A stretch of DNA of 64,000 nt, from positions 663,722,618 through 663,786,617 of the forward strand of contig CM060990.1 of the NCBI GenBank assembly GCA_030765065.1. Direction: 5' to 3'. Within the stretch, counting starts at the first letter, position 1; the number at the start of each line of letters is the position of its first letter. The translations under genes and the position numbers were made by a program. This DNA comes from Deroplatys truncata (Eukaryota > Arthropoda > Insecta > Mantodea > Mantidae). This document shows, one piece after another, positions 31,838-44,215 of this stretch. The notes under the pieces were generated by a model. The model saw nothing but the letters and a program-made list of their open reading frames with translations. It was not told the origin of the DNA and did not search any database.

Positions 31838-33940
31838 AAACAAATGCTATTAGTCGTAATAATCATGCACATGCGTTACCAATCAGATGCGCAAGTCAAT
31901 TCATATACAATTAATTAATAAAAAATATTTAATTGTTTTCATCGATCAGCGAGAGCCTTATTTATTTTTAATAACGTATGTAATATCTATCATTCTGAAT
32001 ACTTTTTTATTCTTCATATTACTCTCGCCAAATCATATTTCTTTGTTTAACATTCCGAAAAAAAAATCAGTTTAATTTTTTGATATCATGTTTGCAATTC
32101 TTGTATGCGAGTATTTAAATAATGACAAAGATACAATCGAATGTTTAAGTACAGAATCTATACAGTATACGTTTAATTGAAAACTTAATCATTAATATTC
32201 TTCATGTAGAATTATATTAATTATCGGGAAAACATTTTTTGTGGTAAGCTTAAAACATGTCTAGACTTGGTTTTCCACTGTCTATGATGGAATTTCTGCA
32301 CAGGGGAAGCTCTTAAGAAAATCTTTTGTGTCGCTAATAGTTATTTACCCCGAGGGTCTGTGGTTTTTCAGAGCACTTAGCCTGTTTAATCAACTGGAAA
32401 CGACTGACATTGTTCACTAAGAGCTCTATACAAGACCTTGGTTATACCTTCGTCTGAAGATAATTAATGGTGCGGAAGGGACTGTCGTCTGCTAATGTGT
32501 CTACATATGCATTCTTCAGGGGTGTACACCATATTTCTTTCAAGCAGTGTACGCAAGTGAATAATTCGTTGAATTTCTCAAAGTTCGCTACGTCTTTAGA
32601 AAGAACATCTAAAACGAATATAAAGTTTATATTTGTAGTCTTCGTGCGTGTTACTTACAGGTACGCCTGTTTTGAATTGTAATTATTACATCTCGTGTGA
32701 GAAGAGACATAGCGGGCTTTTATTTTTAACATCAGTTGAAGCGTACTTCAATGTGCTGGATACCCCTAGCCATTAAGAGCAGGTACTGGGGGAAAACCCA
32801 AGCGCCCTGGTTTAACCGCTTCTCATGATGGACGGGGCATTGCTGTCACATTGCGTCTTGTTTTTTCGTAAAGGGTTCTCGTGTTAACGTCTCATACAAG
32901 CTATTTGCAATTTCGCTTTAAGTTGCTTTTTAATTCATCTAAGCAATGTAATATTTTTTATAAACCCTCAATTCAAAAGAAGAATTAAACAAACGTTATT
33001 ACGCGTAATAATCGCGCATATACGATAACGAACAGTTGCGCGCGAGTCAATTACATTAATCAATAAAAAAAAACTTAATTGTTTTTAATCGATAGACTGC
33101 GTCGTTTCATTAGAAGTGAGATATTCATGGTAGATGAATAATTGGGTGAGATATCTCTAGGAGCGCGAGTCAATTACATTAATTATTAAAAATATTTAAT
33201 TGTATTCATCGATCAGCGAGAGTCTTATTTATTTTTTATTTATTTCATAATCAATTCCTCCGGAGCCAACATGAACGCACCTCGCATGTTAATTCACCTT
33301 TATTTTTTTTCCGGAATCATATTTCGCAGAATTATATAGAGCTAAGATGGCCGTCTTGCACCCATAATGAGTTTAAATATGGTGAATTCACAACTTTCGG
33401 GTATGACCACCAGGGGCGCTGTGAGGGAACACTCGCTGGAGTTTCACTCATATTACCACCTGGCGCGCTCGTGTAGGTAGCGAACTGAAGCGTGAGTGGA
33501 GGGGGTGCGCTAGTCGACTTGTCCCTTGAAAGTACAGTGAGCCAGTCATTCCAGTGAAACGTCTCGCAGCGGAAGGTTGCGGTCGGTGTTCCACCGCAAT
33601 TATCACGCGATAACGAGTGTTACGTCAAGTCTGTCCTTTCATCTAAGTGTTGTAATATTCTTATAAATCCAAAATATATTTTCCCTCAAAAGTAGAATTA
33701 AATAAATGTTATTACTCGTAATAATTATACACATGCTACCACACATATACGATAACGAACAGTTGCGTGCGAGTCAATTAATCATTCAAAAATACTTAAT
33801 TGTTTTCATCGACAGACTAGCCGTGTTTCATTAGTCGTGTAATTTATTGACAATAGTAGGTTATAAATGACGGTTTAGGGGCAGGTGCGCGCGATTCAAT
33901 CAAAAATACTTAATTGCTCGAAGAATAGCGTTTAATTGCA
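31838..33940. repeat. Subterminal repeats of the Polinton right arm
   Basis: Diverged direct repeats at about 31838-31975, 32950-33115, 33165-33245, 33635-33840 and 33885-33940. Shared pieces are 'gaattaaa.aa.g.tatta..cgtaataat', 'gcgagtcaatta', 'aaaaata.ttaattgtttt' and 'catcga.cag'. The innermost part of each TIR extension (caattaagtatttttgatt) belongs to the same family. No ORF runs through them. The 31976-32949 interval between the first two copies shows nothing recognisable. Confidence 0.75.
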
Positions 33941-33959
33941 TTAGTAGTAATATGATGGC

Positions 33960-34515
33960 GATTCTTTTTTCAATAACACACATTACCTAATTGATTGACA
34001 CAATTATGTACTCAAACGATTTGCCGATGTGCGGCAGGCATCGAGAATCGCATTCCCACATCGCCAGGGTGGATTTCCAAGCCAACGTCACGCACCGAGA
34101 ACCCTCACATATAACCCCTCACCCGAGCGGCACATCCCCTACCCCAAGCCAATCACACGGCAGGGATTTAGACCTAGGGAAGGTACGCGACCGACGTATA
34201 GGATCAATACACACTCTCCCACCTATCCACAGGGAACCAACCAGAACACAAAGGGGAGGGAGGGTACGCGTATGGGGGAGGGAGGGGGGCGGGTCACCGG
34301 CACGTGACCGCAGGGGGGAGGGAGGAGGACCTGCCGGCACAGACACTGTCGGCATTTAGTAAGCACACAAAGGGAAGGGGGCGGAGCTAGCGGTACGCGA
34401 CCGGGCGGCAAATAGTAGCACACAAAGGGAGGGGGCGGGGCTAGCGGCATAGAACAAAGAACCTTATCAGATGGCGGCAAATCCTTTGTTTCAGAATCGG
34501 CATTTTATTTCAACT
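33960..34515 (-). repeat. Polinton right terminal inverted repeat
   Basis: Inverted partner of 14167-14722, equal in length. Visible differences include AGTT for AGTA at the tip, tacgcgacc for the complement of the left copy's gtcgcgtgc, and taaatg for taatg-type changes. Near-identity indicates a fairly recent insertion or ongoing homogenisation. Confidence 0.95.
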
Positions 34516-34521
34516 GCTCTC
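34516..34521. repeat. Right target-site duplication
   Basis: gctctc against gatctc on the left (14161-14166). The paralogous uninterrupted target at 34834-34839 reads gatctc, so the difference arose in the right copy after insertion. Confidence 0.85.
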
Positions 34522-34990
34522 AAAATGTATTGAGATGTCATACCCCAATGGCGACTTACAAACATTGTAAGTACTTAAGTCCCGGGCTTTATAGTTGCAA
34601 CCACTATTAGGTCAATTAATGGAATTAATTGTTCTTTCACACAAGCCGTGTGTTGGACAGGGTTGGAAAGGTAGAATCAGATGACTGAAAAATTCAATGC
34701 CATAGCCGGGATTTGAACCACGGATCTCCCGGTCTCCGTCCGGTTGCTCTAACCACTGAGCTACCATGGCAACATGCCGACACGACATTAAATTCTCCAG
34801 CTGATTCGCATTTTTCCCGGTAAACCACAAGGAGATCTCAAAATGTATTGAGATGTCATACCCCAATGGCGACTTACAAACATTGTAAGTACTTAAGTCC
34901 CGGGCTTTATAGTTGCAACCACTATTAGGTCAATTAATGGAATTGCTATGGCATTGAATTTTTCAGTCATCTGATTCTACCTTTCCTATC
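34522..34990. repeat. Tandem tRNA-derived SINE units, Polinton target locus
   Basis: A unit with 318-bp period (34521 matches 34839) contains a 72-nt tRNA-like sequence on the minus strand at 34699-34770, with acceptor-stem complementarity GCCATGG/CTATGGC and a B box GGTTCAAATCCC. It is followed by a partial second unit and then an inverted piece (about 34940-34986). It reads as a SINE and not a working tRNA gene. Confidence 0.75.
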
Positions 34991-35764
34991 TTAGGGTTTT
35001 TCGGCAAAGTAAGTCTCGTTTCGGGAACAATTAGAACGGTTTAACCAACCCATAAAGGACACCCCATTTTTCGTGTTGTATTCACTTCAATTGGGAGCTT
35101 TGTAGTCAATTACAAAGCGATTTATTAACCTGAAAAACAAAACTGGCTTTTATTATTCTCTCGTCTTAAGAGTCCCAACTGTCGCCGTGGCACGAGGATA
35201 TACATTTTACTATTGAAGTTATGGTCGTCAAGATGGGTTTGGATTTTGTATACATTTACTACAGAAAGCGACGTCTAGGGAATGAAGGAAGGTACCCAGT
35301 GATGGTGGTGATGGTGGCGGCAGGGTTCTATCTCTCGGTGTGCGTTGCAGTGTATCCATTTCGATTCTTGTGTTTTAAACATGCTAAGCAAAAACTGAAT
35401 GAGTTTATTGTCCATTTAACAACAAAATAAAACATAATAGGCTGTTTGTTGAAGGCAGAAATGCAAGTGTGCGCTCAATAAAGATAAATAAAAACAAATT
35501 CAGGGAGGAATCCCAAGAGAAACCAGTGCAGAAATTGACGGAACTTGGTTTTACCGAATTTATGAGGGGCATTTTCTTTGAACAACTGTTAGGCATTTCA
35601 CCTTGCTGCCCACCCACGATTGTGGGCGGATGAAGACTCTGGCACCTTTACGCCCACCCCAAATAATCGCCTCAATATGGTCCAAAAGCATATTACAAAA
35701 ATGAACACGGTGGCCATTACAATCGATTTTCGAAAATTACGATATTATAGACCATCATTGTAAA
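34991..35764. other. No gene seen
   Basis: Short ORFs (35221-35430, 35405-35617) have no recognisable features. Confidence 0.55.
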
Positions 35765-35990
35765 CCTAATTATAGGGTTGAATAGTAAATTGCGTGGCGC
35801 TGCGTAACACGTGGGACTTGTGTTCGGGAGGTCCCGGGTTGATCACCAACTACCACCTAGTGTAACTTGGGTATTTTTTGTGGTTTTCCCTCGTCAGGTG
35901 AATGCCAGGTGGTTTTTCTAATACGATTTTTTCCGGTACCTTAGTCCCCGTCATTTCTTTTCATATCAGCTTTCGGCGTGCGGGGCCAGA
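35765..35990 (+). repeat. tRNA-derived SINE
   Basis: tRNA-like head with gtgggacttgtgttcggg and GGTCCCGGGTTGATCACC, then the body 'tggttttccctcgtcaggtg', which resembles other SINEs in the window. Confidence 0.55.
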
Positions 35991-36159
35991 CTACTTAGTT
36001 TGATAGTTTGTGGTGTGCGGTGGAAATGCTCTCTGTGACTGTTTCGTCCTCCTCTGGAACCCAACCAAAGTATGGTAATATTTAAATAATATGCGACTTC
36101 TGACACTTCTTGTAGGGGTATGTTTAAATGGCAACATCCCCTCAACTGTTGTTGGTGTC

Positions 36160-36450
36160 GCCCTCCGTGGTGTAGTGGTTACCATGTTAGCCTCTAATTC
36201 CCAAGGTCGCGGGTTCAATCCCGGCGGAGTGCGATGGATTTTTTTCGGGCGTAAAAATCCTTAGCATGGCTTCTTTCGAAAGAGAAGTAAAGCAGGTGGT
36301 CCCGTGTCGTAGATTTACTGCACGTAAAAAAACCTCAAGCCTAATAGAGGCCTCTGAGCAAAATTACCAGTCTTTCACGCCCAATATAGAATGGGACGCT
36401 AAGGACCACAGCAGTTAAAGAGCGTCCATAAATAAAAACTCAATTCAATT
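36160..36450 (+). repeat. tRNA-derived SINE
   Basis: Head 36166-36235 with A box TGGTGTAGTGG and B box GGGTTCAATCCC. The body shares 'gtggtcccgtgtcgtagatt', 'caatatagaatgggacgc' and 'tccataaataaa' with 43950-44150 and 57120-57300. The tail is (aattc)n. Confidence 0.75.
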
Positions 36451-38302
36451 CAGAAGGTGCCACTACCCCCCTCGTTTCCCTTCGCCTAAAGCTGAACTTT
36501 GAGGGGTAACACGCTGCCATGTTGGCGTGATTTACTACTGCTCGCTAGCGTTACATGTCAGCGAAGTATTTGCTATTCGGCGCCCTGCTAAACAGCTGAC
36601 ACATACCCTAATACAACGTGGCAACACAGCTCTCCCACTTCGCTTAGAGTAAACTTTCAGGAGTCTCAGGTTGTTTAAATGGCAGTGTAGTTCGGACCTG
36701 TTCGTCAAGAGGAGCCTAGGTGCTGCCTGCAGGAGTGCTTCCATCTGTGAACCTTAGGAACCCTGTTATATCCGCACCTGCGGCTACCTGGTCCGGGCAA
36801 CAACACTTCGGATATATAATCTCGTCCCTTCATCCCGGAGGTTGTATACGGCACAATAGACATCTGGTAGCAGTACTTCAACCATCCTCTACCACTGGCA
36901 GGAAAAATCGGTTAAGGAGAATGAACACAGAATGTTATTGGTTTCTCTACTACGTACCTAGTAGGTAGGAGATTATTGCACTCTACCCAAAAACTCTATA
37001 TACAGATTTCACTGGAAATAAATTTTGTGGAGGCCAAAAAAATTAGGAGCGCGCGCGTGTCTTCGAGAGAGAGAGAGAGAGAGAGCAGCTTAAGTGATAG
37101 GCAAAGCTTACTAAATCAGAAAATGTAGATCTCTGTACACACAATGTATTACATATTACTTTTTTTTTCTGCCATCAGCCACTTCGGTGACATCCGTTGG
37201 TTTAGGTTTCATTTTTTAATACTTTGTCATTATTTGAAGTGCTGTCTTCAATATCCATGGTACTTTGTATTGCAGATGGTTGCCTTCTAGTCGGAGGTCC
37301 TGTACTGGAGCCCTTGCTCTCCCCCGGTAAGCCTGTCAGAAGCGGGTATCCCCATCTATATTGGGCAGTTCCACATAATATTTCAGAAGAAATCGTGGTG
37401 GTGAACTCGGGAGTAAAGCTATTGCTACCATCCAGTATCACATGCCGATTGTACCGGGTCCAACATAGTGTGTTAGTGTGTTTAATAAGCAATTCGCTCA
37501 TTAACAAGAATTCAGCATTACCGCTTGATGCTGGCCTGAGCACAGCTGTTAAGTCATTTAGTTCCAAGATAGTTAATCTACAATCAGTACAACTATACGC
37601 ACTAATTGGTGCCGCACACTTAACAAGATTAAACGGAATTCTAAATTTATTATATTTATGTACCCTTAAACGTGCTTTGGATTAAATTATTTTCTATTAG
37701 TGCATTATACATAATAAAAATGTGCAAAAGCATGAAAGACCTTTCAGGTCCGTGTTCTAACCGAAATGATCCTTCATTTTTTATTATTACTATTTCTGGA
37801 GGTAAAAAGAAGAATTAATTAAGAATAGTTATGACGTTAATCTGATGTATAGGGTTATAATAGAAGTTGCTCAGGGGTGCATAAAATCATATTTACTGAA
37901 GCTTCTGAGTGGCCGATATTATTTACTTTAATGAGCCCCTCCCCTGCCAATATACCCGTGAAATTTGTTTCTCAATATCTATGGCTGGTTCAGAGATATT
38001 TGCAGTGAACGTTTTAATAGGGCCAACGTGTATATTAATGTGTATAATGTATTGTAGGATTTGCTTATTGTACAATTACGTAGATGCTGCCAAAGTTAAG
38101 GTTTAAATATGAGCAATAATAAAATTAAACATATGTGCAGTGTTGTACATGTATTTGAGTGCCAGTGTTGCAAGTTTTGTTAATGTAAAAATAAAGTGAA
38201 TGTACCAAGCGTAAGCTTAAACTATTAACAATAATTATAATATTAATAATGTGCAGGATCATACCGTAATTATTGACAGGGGATATAAGTAATTAAATAA
38301 AA

Positions 38303-38377
<75 letters not shown>

Positions 38378-40139
38378 GATACAGAAATAATTGCACTAAA
38401 TCATTTCCGTATATTAAATCTAGGTATAATGTAATTAGCTTGAGTTGAAAAGACTTGTACAAGGAATAGATCATTCGCAAGGCATGTTAAGGAAAGTCAT
38501 TAGCGATAGCCGGAATAGCGAACGTGTTAGTATAACAGTTCTTGGAATGCAGTTAACCACAACACCACCGAGGACGACGACAAATACACTGAATCTCCAC
38601 CAGATGTCCTTAAACGGAACGAAAACATTATTTCTTGCAGACTGTGAGTCAGCATGTGACTACTGTAGGGTTAAGGCCATTGGAATGAAAACAGAAGATT
38701 TCAAGGATTTTCACAGTTAAACCGTAAAATAGTAAATAATGAAGTTGCAGTAACTGAACTGATGTTAGTTCTCTTAAAGCTTAAAAATATAGAACAATGA
38801 ATGAATGAAATAGTTGAAATGATGCTCAAATGAGCCCGGGGTTCATAGAGCTTAAAGCTACCAGGCAATCTCCCGCTCAGAATAAGGTAAAACCCCGGAA
38901 AAGCCTTATCCGGGTAACTCACCCTAACAGAGATTTTAACTCGGGACCTCGGCTTAAGGCTAAATAACTGTTGTGAAATTTGTTAAACAACCAGGCATGC
39001 TCTTTTTCAAATACTCCTATTCCGACGTAGAACAGTGGCATGGACTGGAACTCTTCAAGATGATGCTAGGTGATCGCTGAAAAACCAGAAGAGACCCCGT
39101 GCTTGAGCATCCTTACATGATTAAACTTCTTGAGGAAATACCATTACTCTAACCATACAGACGACCCATGTCATCCCTGAAGTTAAAAGACTTATGCCAA
39201 TAACGCCATATATTCCTTCAGTTTTTCATGGTGTTTACCAAAATGTAAAATCCTCAGAAACATTGGACAGTGAAGGTTCATCTCAGGAAATATGAATTTA
39301 TTTTTATGTTGTTGATATGTAGGCCTGTTAACATGATTTACATTCAGAAAACATTATTTAAGGCAGGATAAAACTTTTTGATATGCCAGTATAAAATGTA
39401 TTATACCATACATGTTCATAACAAATGTATTTCACATTTATATTCTCCCTATTGCATAATTTACCTAATAGTAATTCAACTGTTAAAAAGTTAATTCTTT
39501 ATTGCACAAATAATACTTCAAAAAGTGATTTACAAAACCCAGTATATTTCCATTGCTTGTCAAATGGCATAGCTCCCTATCCAACTAAACCCTCACTTCT
39601 CTGAGGAGAGGAACTTTTATCGAGGCTACTGCCATGGTCTGAAACAGCAGCGGTTTTATTAATTATAAATTTTTGTGTCGTCCTTGTGGAAGAACTATTC
39701 ATATGCGAAGACGTTACATTGTTTCATTTATTTGGCTTGATCACATAGGGGACCTCTGCTTCAGAAATAACCTAAAAGAAGAAAGGAAATGGTGAACTGT
39801 AAAATAGTTAATACAATGCTGGAAATACAATACAGTATGAAAAATATAAGTGGTATGTGTTTAATCAACTGATTGTTAGTAATACTAGGTTCATTTCTCC
39901 TGCTCAGGATTCTTAGAAACATGGTTGGTATAAAAAAACTTAAATGTTGGTACCGAATAGGTACATTAAGCTGTAATGAATACATTTAATACATTTTTGA
40001 TTACATAAGTTTACTTAAGGTCAAGTACAATAAAGTAGTCCTTCCAAAACTTTGGGTTATGTATTAAAAGCACATTTCCTTAAATCAATGAAACTAACGG
40101 TAAAAATGTCATGGTTTTGGAGTATCAGATTACGGCAAC
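36451..40139. other. No gene assigned
   Basis: Overlapping frames at 37224-37685 (+, 153 aa) and 37202-37567 (-, 121 aa), and one at 38445-38720 (+, 91 aa), are open but match nothing I recognise. Poly-purine (GA)n lies at 37067-37084. The remainder is AT-rich. Confidence 0.4.
38304..38378. repeat. (AAT)n microsatellite
   Basis: About 25 uninterrupted AAT units. Confidence 0.95.
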
Positions 40140-40702
40140 CCTACATGTTCTGTAGTTTTTGTTAAAATTAGTTAAGTGTTACTGTGAAGTCTGAAAGCCT
40201 CTCATTTACTCGACATTATTTTAAACGTTTTGAAGCCGTGTCAGACCGGAAGAGACATCTAGCTGTAAAGAACCGGAGCTTGAATGTGTCCGGAAGACAC
40301 TACGCCTGCCATCTATTGAGAAGTATGCTAAAACGTGCACTTGGTTCATGTATCGGGCAGATAGCGCTACGGTATACCCTTAAACTGTAGCTTTAGAGAA
40401 GCGATGTCAATTCCAAACCACTTTTACTTTCTCTCCCAAGTACATAGTAAGTAGGGGAGTTATTGTATTCCACCCTAACATTCCATGTCCAGATTTCATC
40501 GCGAATACATGTTTTCAGGTCCCCTGATCCCCCCCCGAAAAAACAATAATAATAATAATAATCATAATAAAAGCTTTTTCTCTACTACGTATAGTAAATA
40601 GGGAAAGTATTGCATTCCTCCCAAAAATTCGATATCGAGATTACACCAGAAGTACATGCTTTGAGGCCCCCTAAATCCAAAGAAAGCGTTTTTAGAAAAA
40701 GA

Positions 40703-40736
<34 letters not shown>

Positions 40737-43350
40737 TGTGTGGATGTGTCTATGTCTGTGAACAGCATAACTCAAAAATGAAAACTCGGATAAATACTAA
40801 ACTTGGTATTTAGGTAACGTATCTTTAAAAGATGCGACACTTTTAAGAAAACTCCTCCACACCAGACTACCCTTTACATGGAACAATTTTCGGAAATTTC
40901 GATTTTCTGAAAAATTTCTTCTTTTTTTTTTTAAATATAATACATTTTAGACATCTTTATGAAAAATGAAGTGTATGTCTTGAATTTTCTGGCAATGTCC
41001 CCAAAAGTCCCCTTCATTCCTAATGGCTTTTGCATAACTGGTAAACCGTAAGAGACAGACAAAATGTTTCTACACAAAAGATGTATATCTCGTTAAAACA
41101 CACAATTTATGTCACATGCTTCTTTTTGGTCGAGTGAACCACATCAGAGATATTCCTTGTTCTTTGTTTGAATTTTCCAATACTTAGATTTTTTTTCCCA
41201 AATGGGAATTCGTTATTCGTTTTTTATGCCCTGGACATGCTCCACATAGCAACCGGCTCTTAAACAATTTGACTATGGCTTAAAGCCCACCCATTCCCCT
41301 TACATTACAAGAAAATTAGCAATAAGGTAGTTCCTGCAAATGTTTATTTCGATTAACATGAAATAGATGGAGAATAAGCGTTTGCAAAAACAGTTTGTAC
41401 AAGAATAGAGAAAGTCATGTGAGTGTAACACATCAGACTTTTACAAAAAGTTCCGTGTGTGTCTGTAAACGGCATAACTCAGAAACGAAAAGTGGGATAA
41501 ACACCAAACATGGTATTCAAGTCCAGTGGCTTCTAAAGATGTCACACGAAGGTTTTCAAGAAAATGCCCCCGTCCCAAACTACCCTTTAATGGGAACATT
41601 TAAGAAAATTTTGATTTTCTAAAAAATAGCTCTAATTATTTTGATTAAAATACTATATATTAAAGATATTTACATGACAAATAAAATGTATGTTGAAATT
41701 TCTGGGATTAGCGTTTGAAATCCTTTTCATTCGGAAGGAATTTGGCATAATCTTGTATAACTTGTAAAGGATAAGCAATAGACAAAAACGGACAACAAAA
41801 AAATGTAGAGCCCTTTAAAACACACAATTTATTTCATATATATATATTGCATCAGCCATTTCCGATACATGTGTTATTTATGGTATGAACTGTTCAATAC
41901 TTAGCCACTCTTTTAAAATCCGGTATGGAATTTCAGGGCAGTGTACAGCGTCCAGTTCCTAAACATTTGACTGTCACTGTTCCCTTTGTAGGTACCTATA
42001 AGGAAATGTTTAATATTTTATTTGGATTAAGGTGAAGTAAATATAAAAATAAGATTAATCAATACTAGTTTTTATACCCACTAATACACGATAGAGGATA
42101 GAGAAAGTCATGTGAAAGTATCACATCCGATTTTTTCACTTAGGTTTTGTTATTCCACCGATACTATTCTAAATAATATATGTAATTTACACATTATTAA
42201 GTTAACATCGAAAATAAAGCACATTCATTTAAAACATTAGCTTCTGGAGTAGCAAAACGTGATGTTAAAAGCGCCTGCGTTACATGAGATTCTCTACTCA
42301 ATCTACTACAAACTATTCTAAAAAGGTTAGTGATTCTGTGTAAATCTTCTTAATATACCTAAAAAGTCATGGCACATTTTCACGTTTCGTTGTAGGTATA
42401 TGAAGAACACAGAAGGTTAAGTGATAGGTTTTTAAAAAGTGGATGACCATGTGATGGCTTCGAATTTCATGCTTTTACATGACCACGAGGGGAAAAAGTC
42501 GGATGTGTTGCACTCACAAGACTTTCTCTCCTCTTGTACAAACTACTTTTGTAAACGCGTATTCTCCATCTACTTCATGTTAATCGAGATAACCATTTGC
42601 AGAAACTATCGTATTGCTAATTTTCTTGTAGGTGCAAGGGGAATATGGTAGGCTTTAAGCGATAGACAAATCTTTTAAGAGCTGGTCGCTATGTGGAGCA
42701 ATTCATTCTCTTTGCATGTCCAGGGCATAAAAAAACGAATAACAAATTCCCATTTGAGAAAAAGTTCCAAGTACTGGAAAATTCAAACAAATAAAGAGAA
42801 ATAATTCAGTTCACACACAAAAAAATGTATGCGACATAAATTGTCTCTTAACGAGCGCTACATTTTTTGTGTAGTAAAATCTTGCCTATCTCTTACGGTT
42901 TACCGGATACGTAAAAGTCATTCAGAATGAAGAGGACTTTTGGGGACATTCAGAGAAAATTCGAGATATACACTTCATTTTCCATGAAAATGTCTTAAAC
43001 TTATGATCTTTTAATCAATGTCGTTAGAGTCATTTTTGAGAAAATATAAGTTTTTCGAAAAAACCTCCATGTAAAGGGTAGTCTTGTGAGGGGGATTTTC
43101 TTGAAATACTTTGTGTCGCATCTTTGAAGGTTACTGAACCTAAATACCAAGTGTGGTATTTCTCAGATTCTTCGCTTTTGAGTTATGCTGTTCAAAGACA
43201 CACAGACACACACAAGGAATTTTTTCTAAAAATGCATTTTTTTTGGATTCAGGGGCCTCAAAAACGTATTTTTGGTGAAATCTCGGTATCGAATTTTTGG
43301 GTGGTATGCAACACTCCCCCTACTTACTATAGGTAGTAGAGAAAGTAAAA
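40140..43350. repeat. Foldback-type composite repeat, copy 1
   Basis: Order: about 280 bp of shared leader; a rightward arm (40560-41440) whose tip reads tttttctctactacgta; a second truncated rightward arm (41440-42130); a middle segment; and a leftward arm (42500-43350) ending tagtagagaaagtaaaaag. The outer arms are inverted copies of each other over about 850 bp. A (GT)n run interrupts the first arm at 40705-40740. The same order recurs at 60620-63150. No transposase is encoded. Confidence 0.7.
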
Positions 43351-43861
43351 AGAAATAGCAGAAAATATAACGGAAATAACATCACTGAAATTGTTAACAC
43401 TACAAGAATTTTCATTTTATACAAAGTGTGTGCTTTAACAAGGTCTAATTTTGTTTTTGTGGAGTAAGATTTTGTCTATCTCTTACAGTTTACAAATTAT
43501 GCAAAATTCCACGAGTATGAAGAGGACTTTACAGGCTCTTTGTAATTGCGTCATCAAGACGGCTTTTTGAGGGGGAAAATTCACAACACAAAAACATTGA
43601 AGTAATTTAACGCAGGTAATATAAAGGCACTATTGCAGTTTTTAGTCGAGTACTGTAATTGTTAACTCTGTTTGTATCTTTAAGTTTATCTAAATGTGGT
43701 GTATCTCCCCCCAAAAAGTAATATTAAATACACTTCATACTCTATGGTATAATGTAGCATATCACATCATCATTTTTGGAAATGTATAAAAGGAACTATA
43801 ACGGTATAGTGGGCATGTAGTTGTTCAGGGCGTATAGCATTATTATATTTACTATATTGGT
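43351..43861. other. No gene seen
   Basis: Contains scraps related to the foldback arm near 43435-43530. No ORF. Confidence 0.5.
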
Positions 43862-44215
43862 CAATACCGACCGGCATGTCTCAGGTGGCAACGTCTGTGG
43901 CCCGCATTCGGGAGGTGCCGGGTTCGATTCCCGGTAAATGAAATTGACTTTTATTTATGGACGCTGTTTAAGTACTGTGATTCTTAGCGTCCCATTCTAT
44001 ATTGGCAGTAAATGAGCGGAAAGTTTGCTCAAAGGCCTCTTTATCAGGCTTGAGGCTCTTTTACGTGCCGTAAATCTACGACACGGTAATACCGGCTTTA
44101 CTTCCCTTCCGAAAGAAGCCATGCTAAGGACTTTCACTCCCGAAAATTCTATTCCCGCTGGCCATCCACTCTGGCCATGGGTTCTTCCTGCTTTTCCTCT
44201 AGTCGCCTAGGCGAA
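43862..44215 (+). repeat. tRNA-derived SINE with inverted body segment
   Basis: The head has CTCAGGTGGCAACG and B box GGTTCGATTCCC (about 43921). The following part carries, in reverse orientation, the body segment of the SINE at 36160. Confidence 0.7.

Larger units (their letters stand above)
14167..34515. mobile_element. Polinton/Maverick virus-like transposon, complete
   Basis: Bounded by 556-bp terminal inverted repeats (14167-14722 and 33960-34515), AGT...ACT termini and a 6-bp duplication (gatctc / gctctc). It encodes the full diagnostic set: protein-primed-type POLB, retroviral-type integrase with chromodomain, FtsK/HerA-like packaging ATPase, adenain-like protease, and major and minor capsid proteins. 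A PLA2/pX-like core protein, a fibre-like protein, a spliced cysteine-module gene and small unknowns are also present. Its length (20,349 bp) is within the usual 15-25 kb range. Frame damage in POLB and the fibre gene shows this copy is not autonomous. Confidence 0.97.

Noticed and set aside
34699..34770. tRNA gene on the minus strand
   Set aside because: The cloverleaf is recognisable, but position 33 is not T, and the sequence sits in a dispersed SINE unit present in several copies (also 55575).
37202..37685. Overlapping 153-aa (+) and 121-aa (-) open frames
   Set aside because: Neither matches a family I recognise, no promoter or splice context is evident, and both strands are open over the same bases.
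38259..38480. Ile-repeat ORF on the minus strand
   Set aside because: Translation of the (AAT)n microsatellite.
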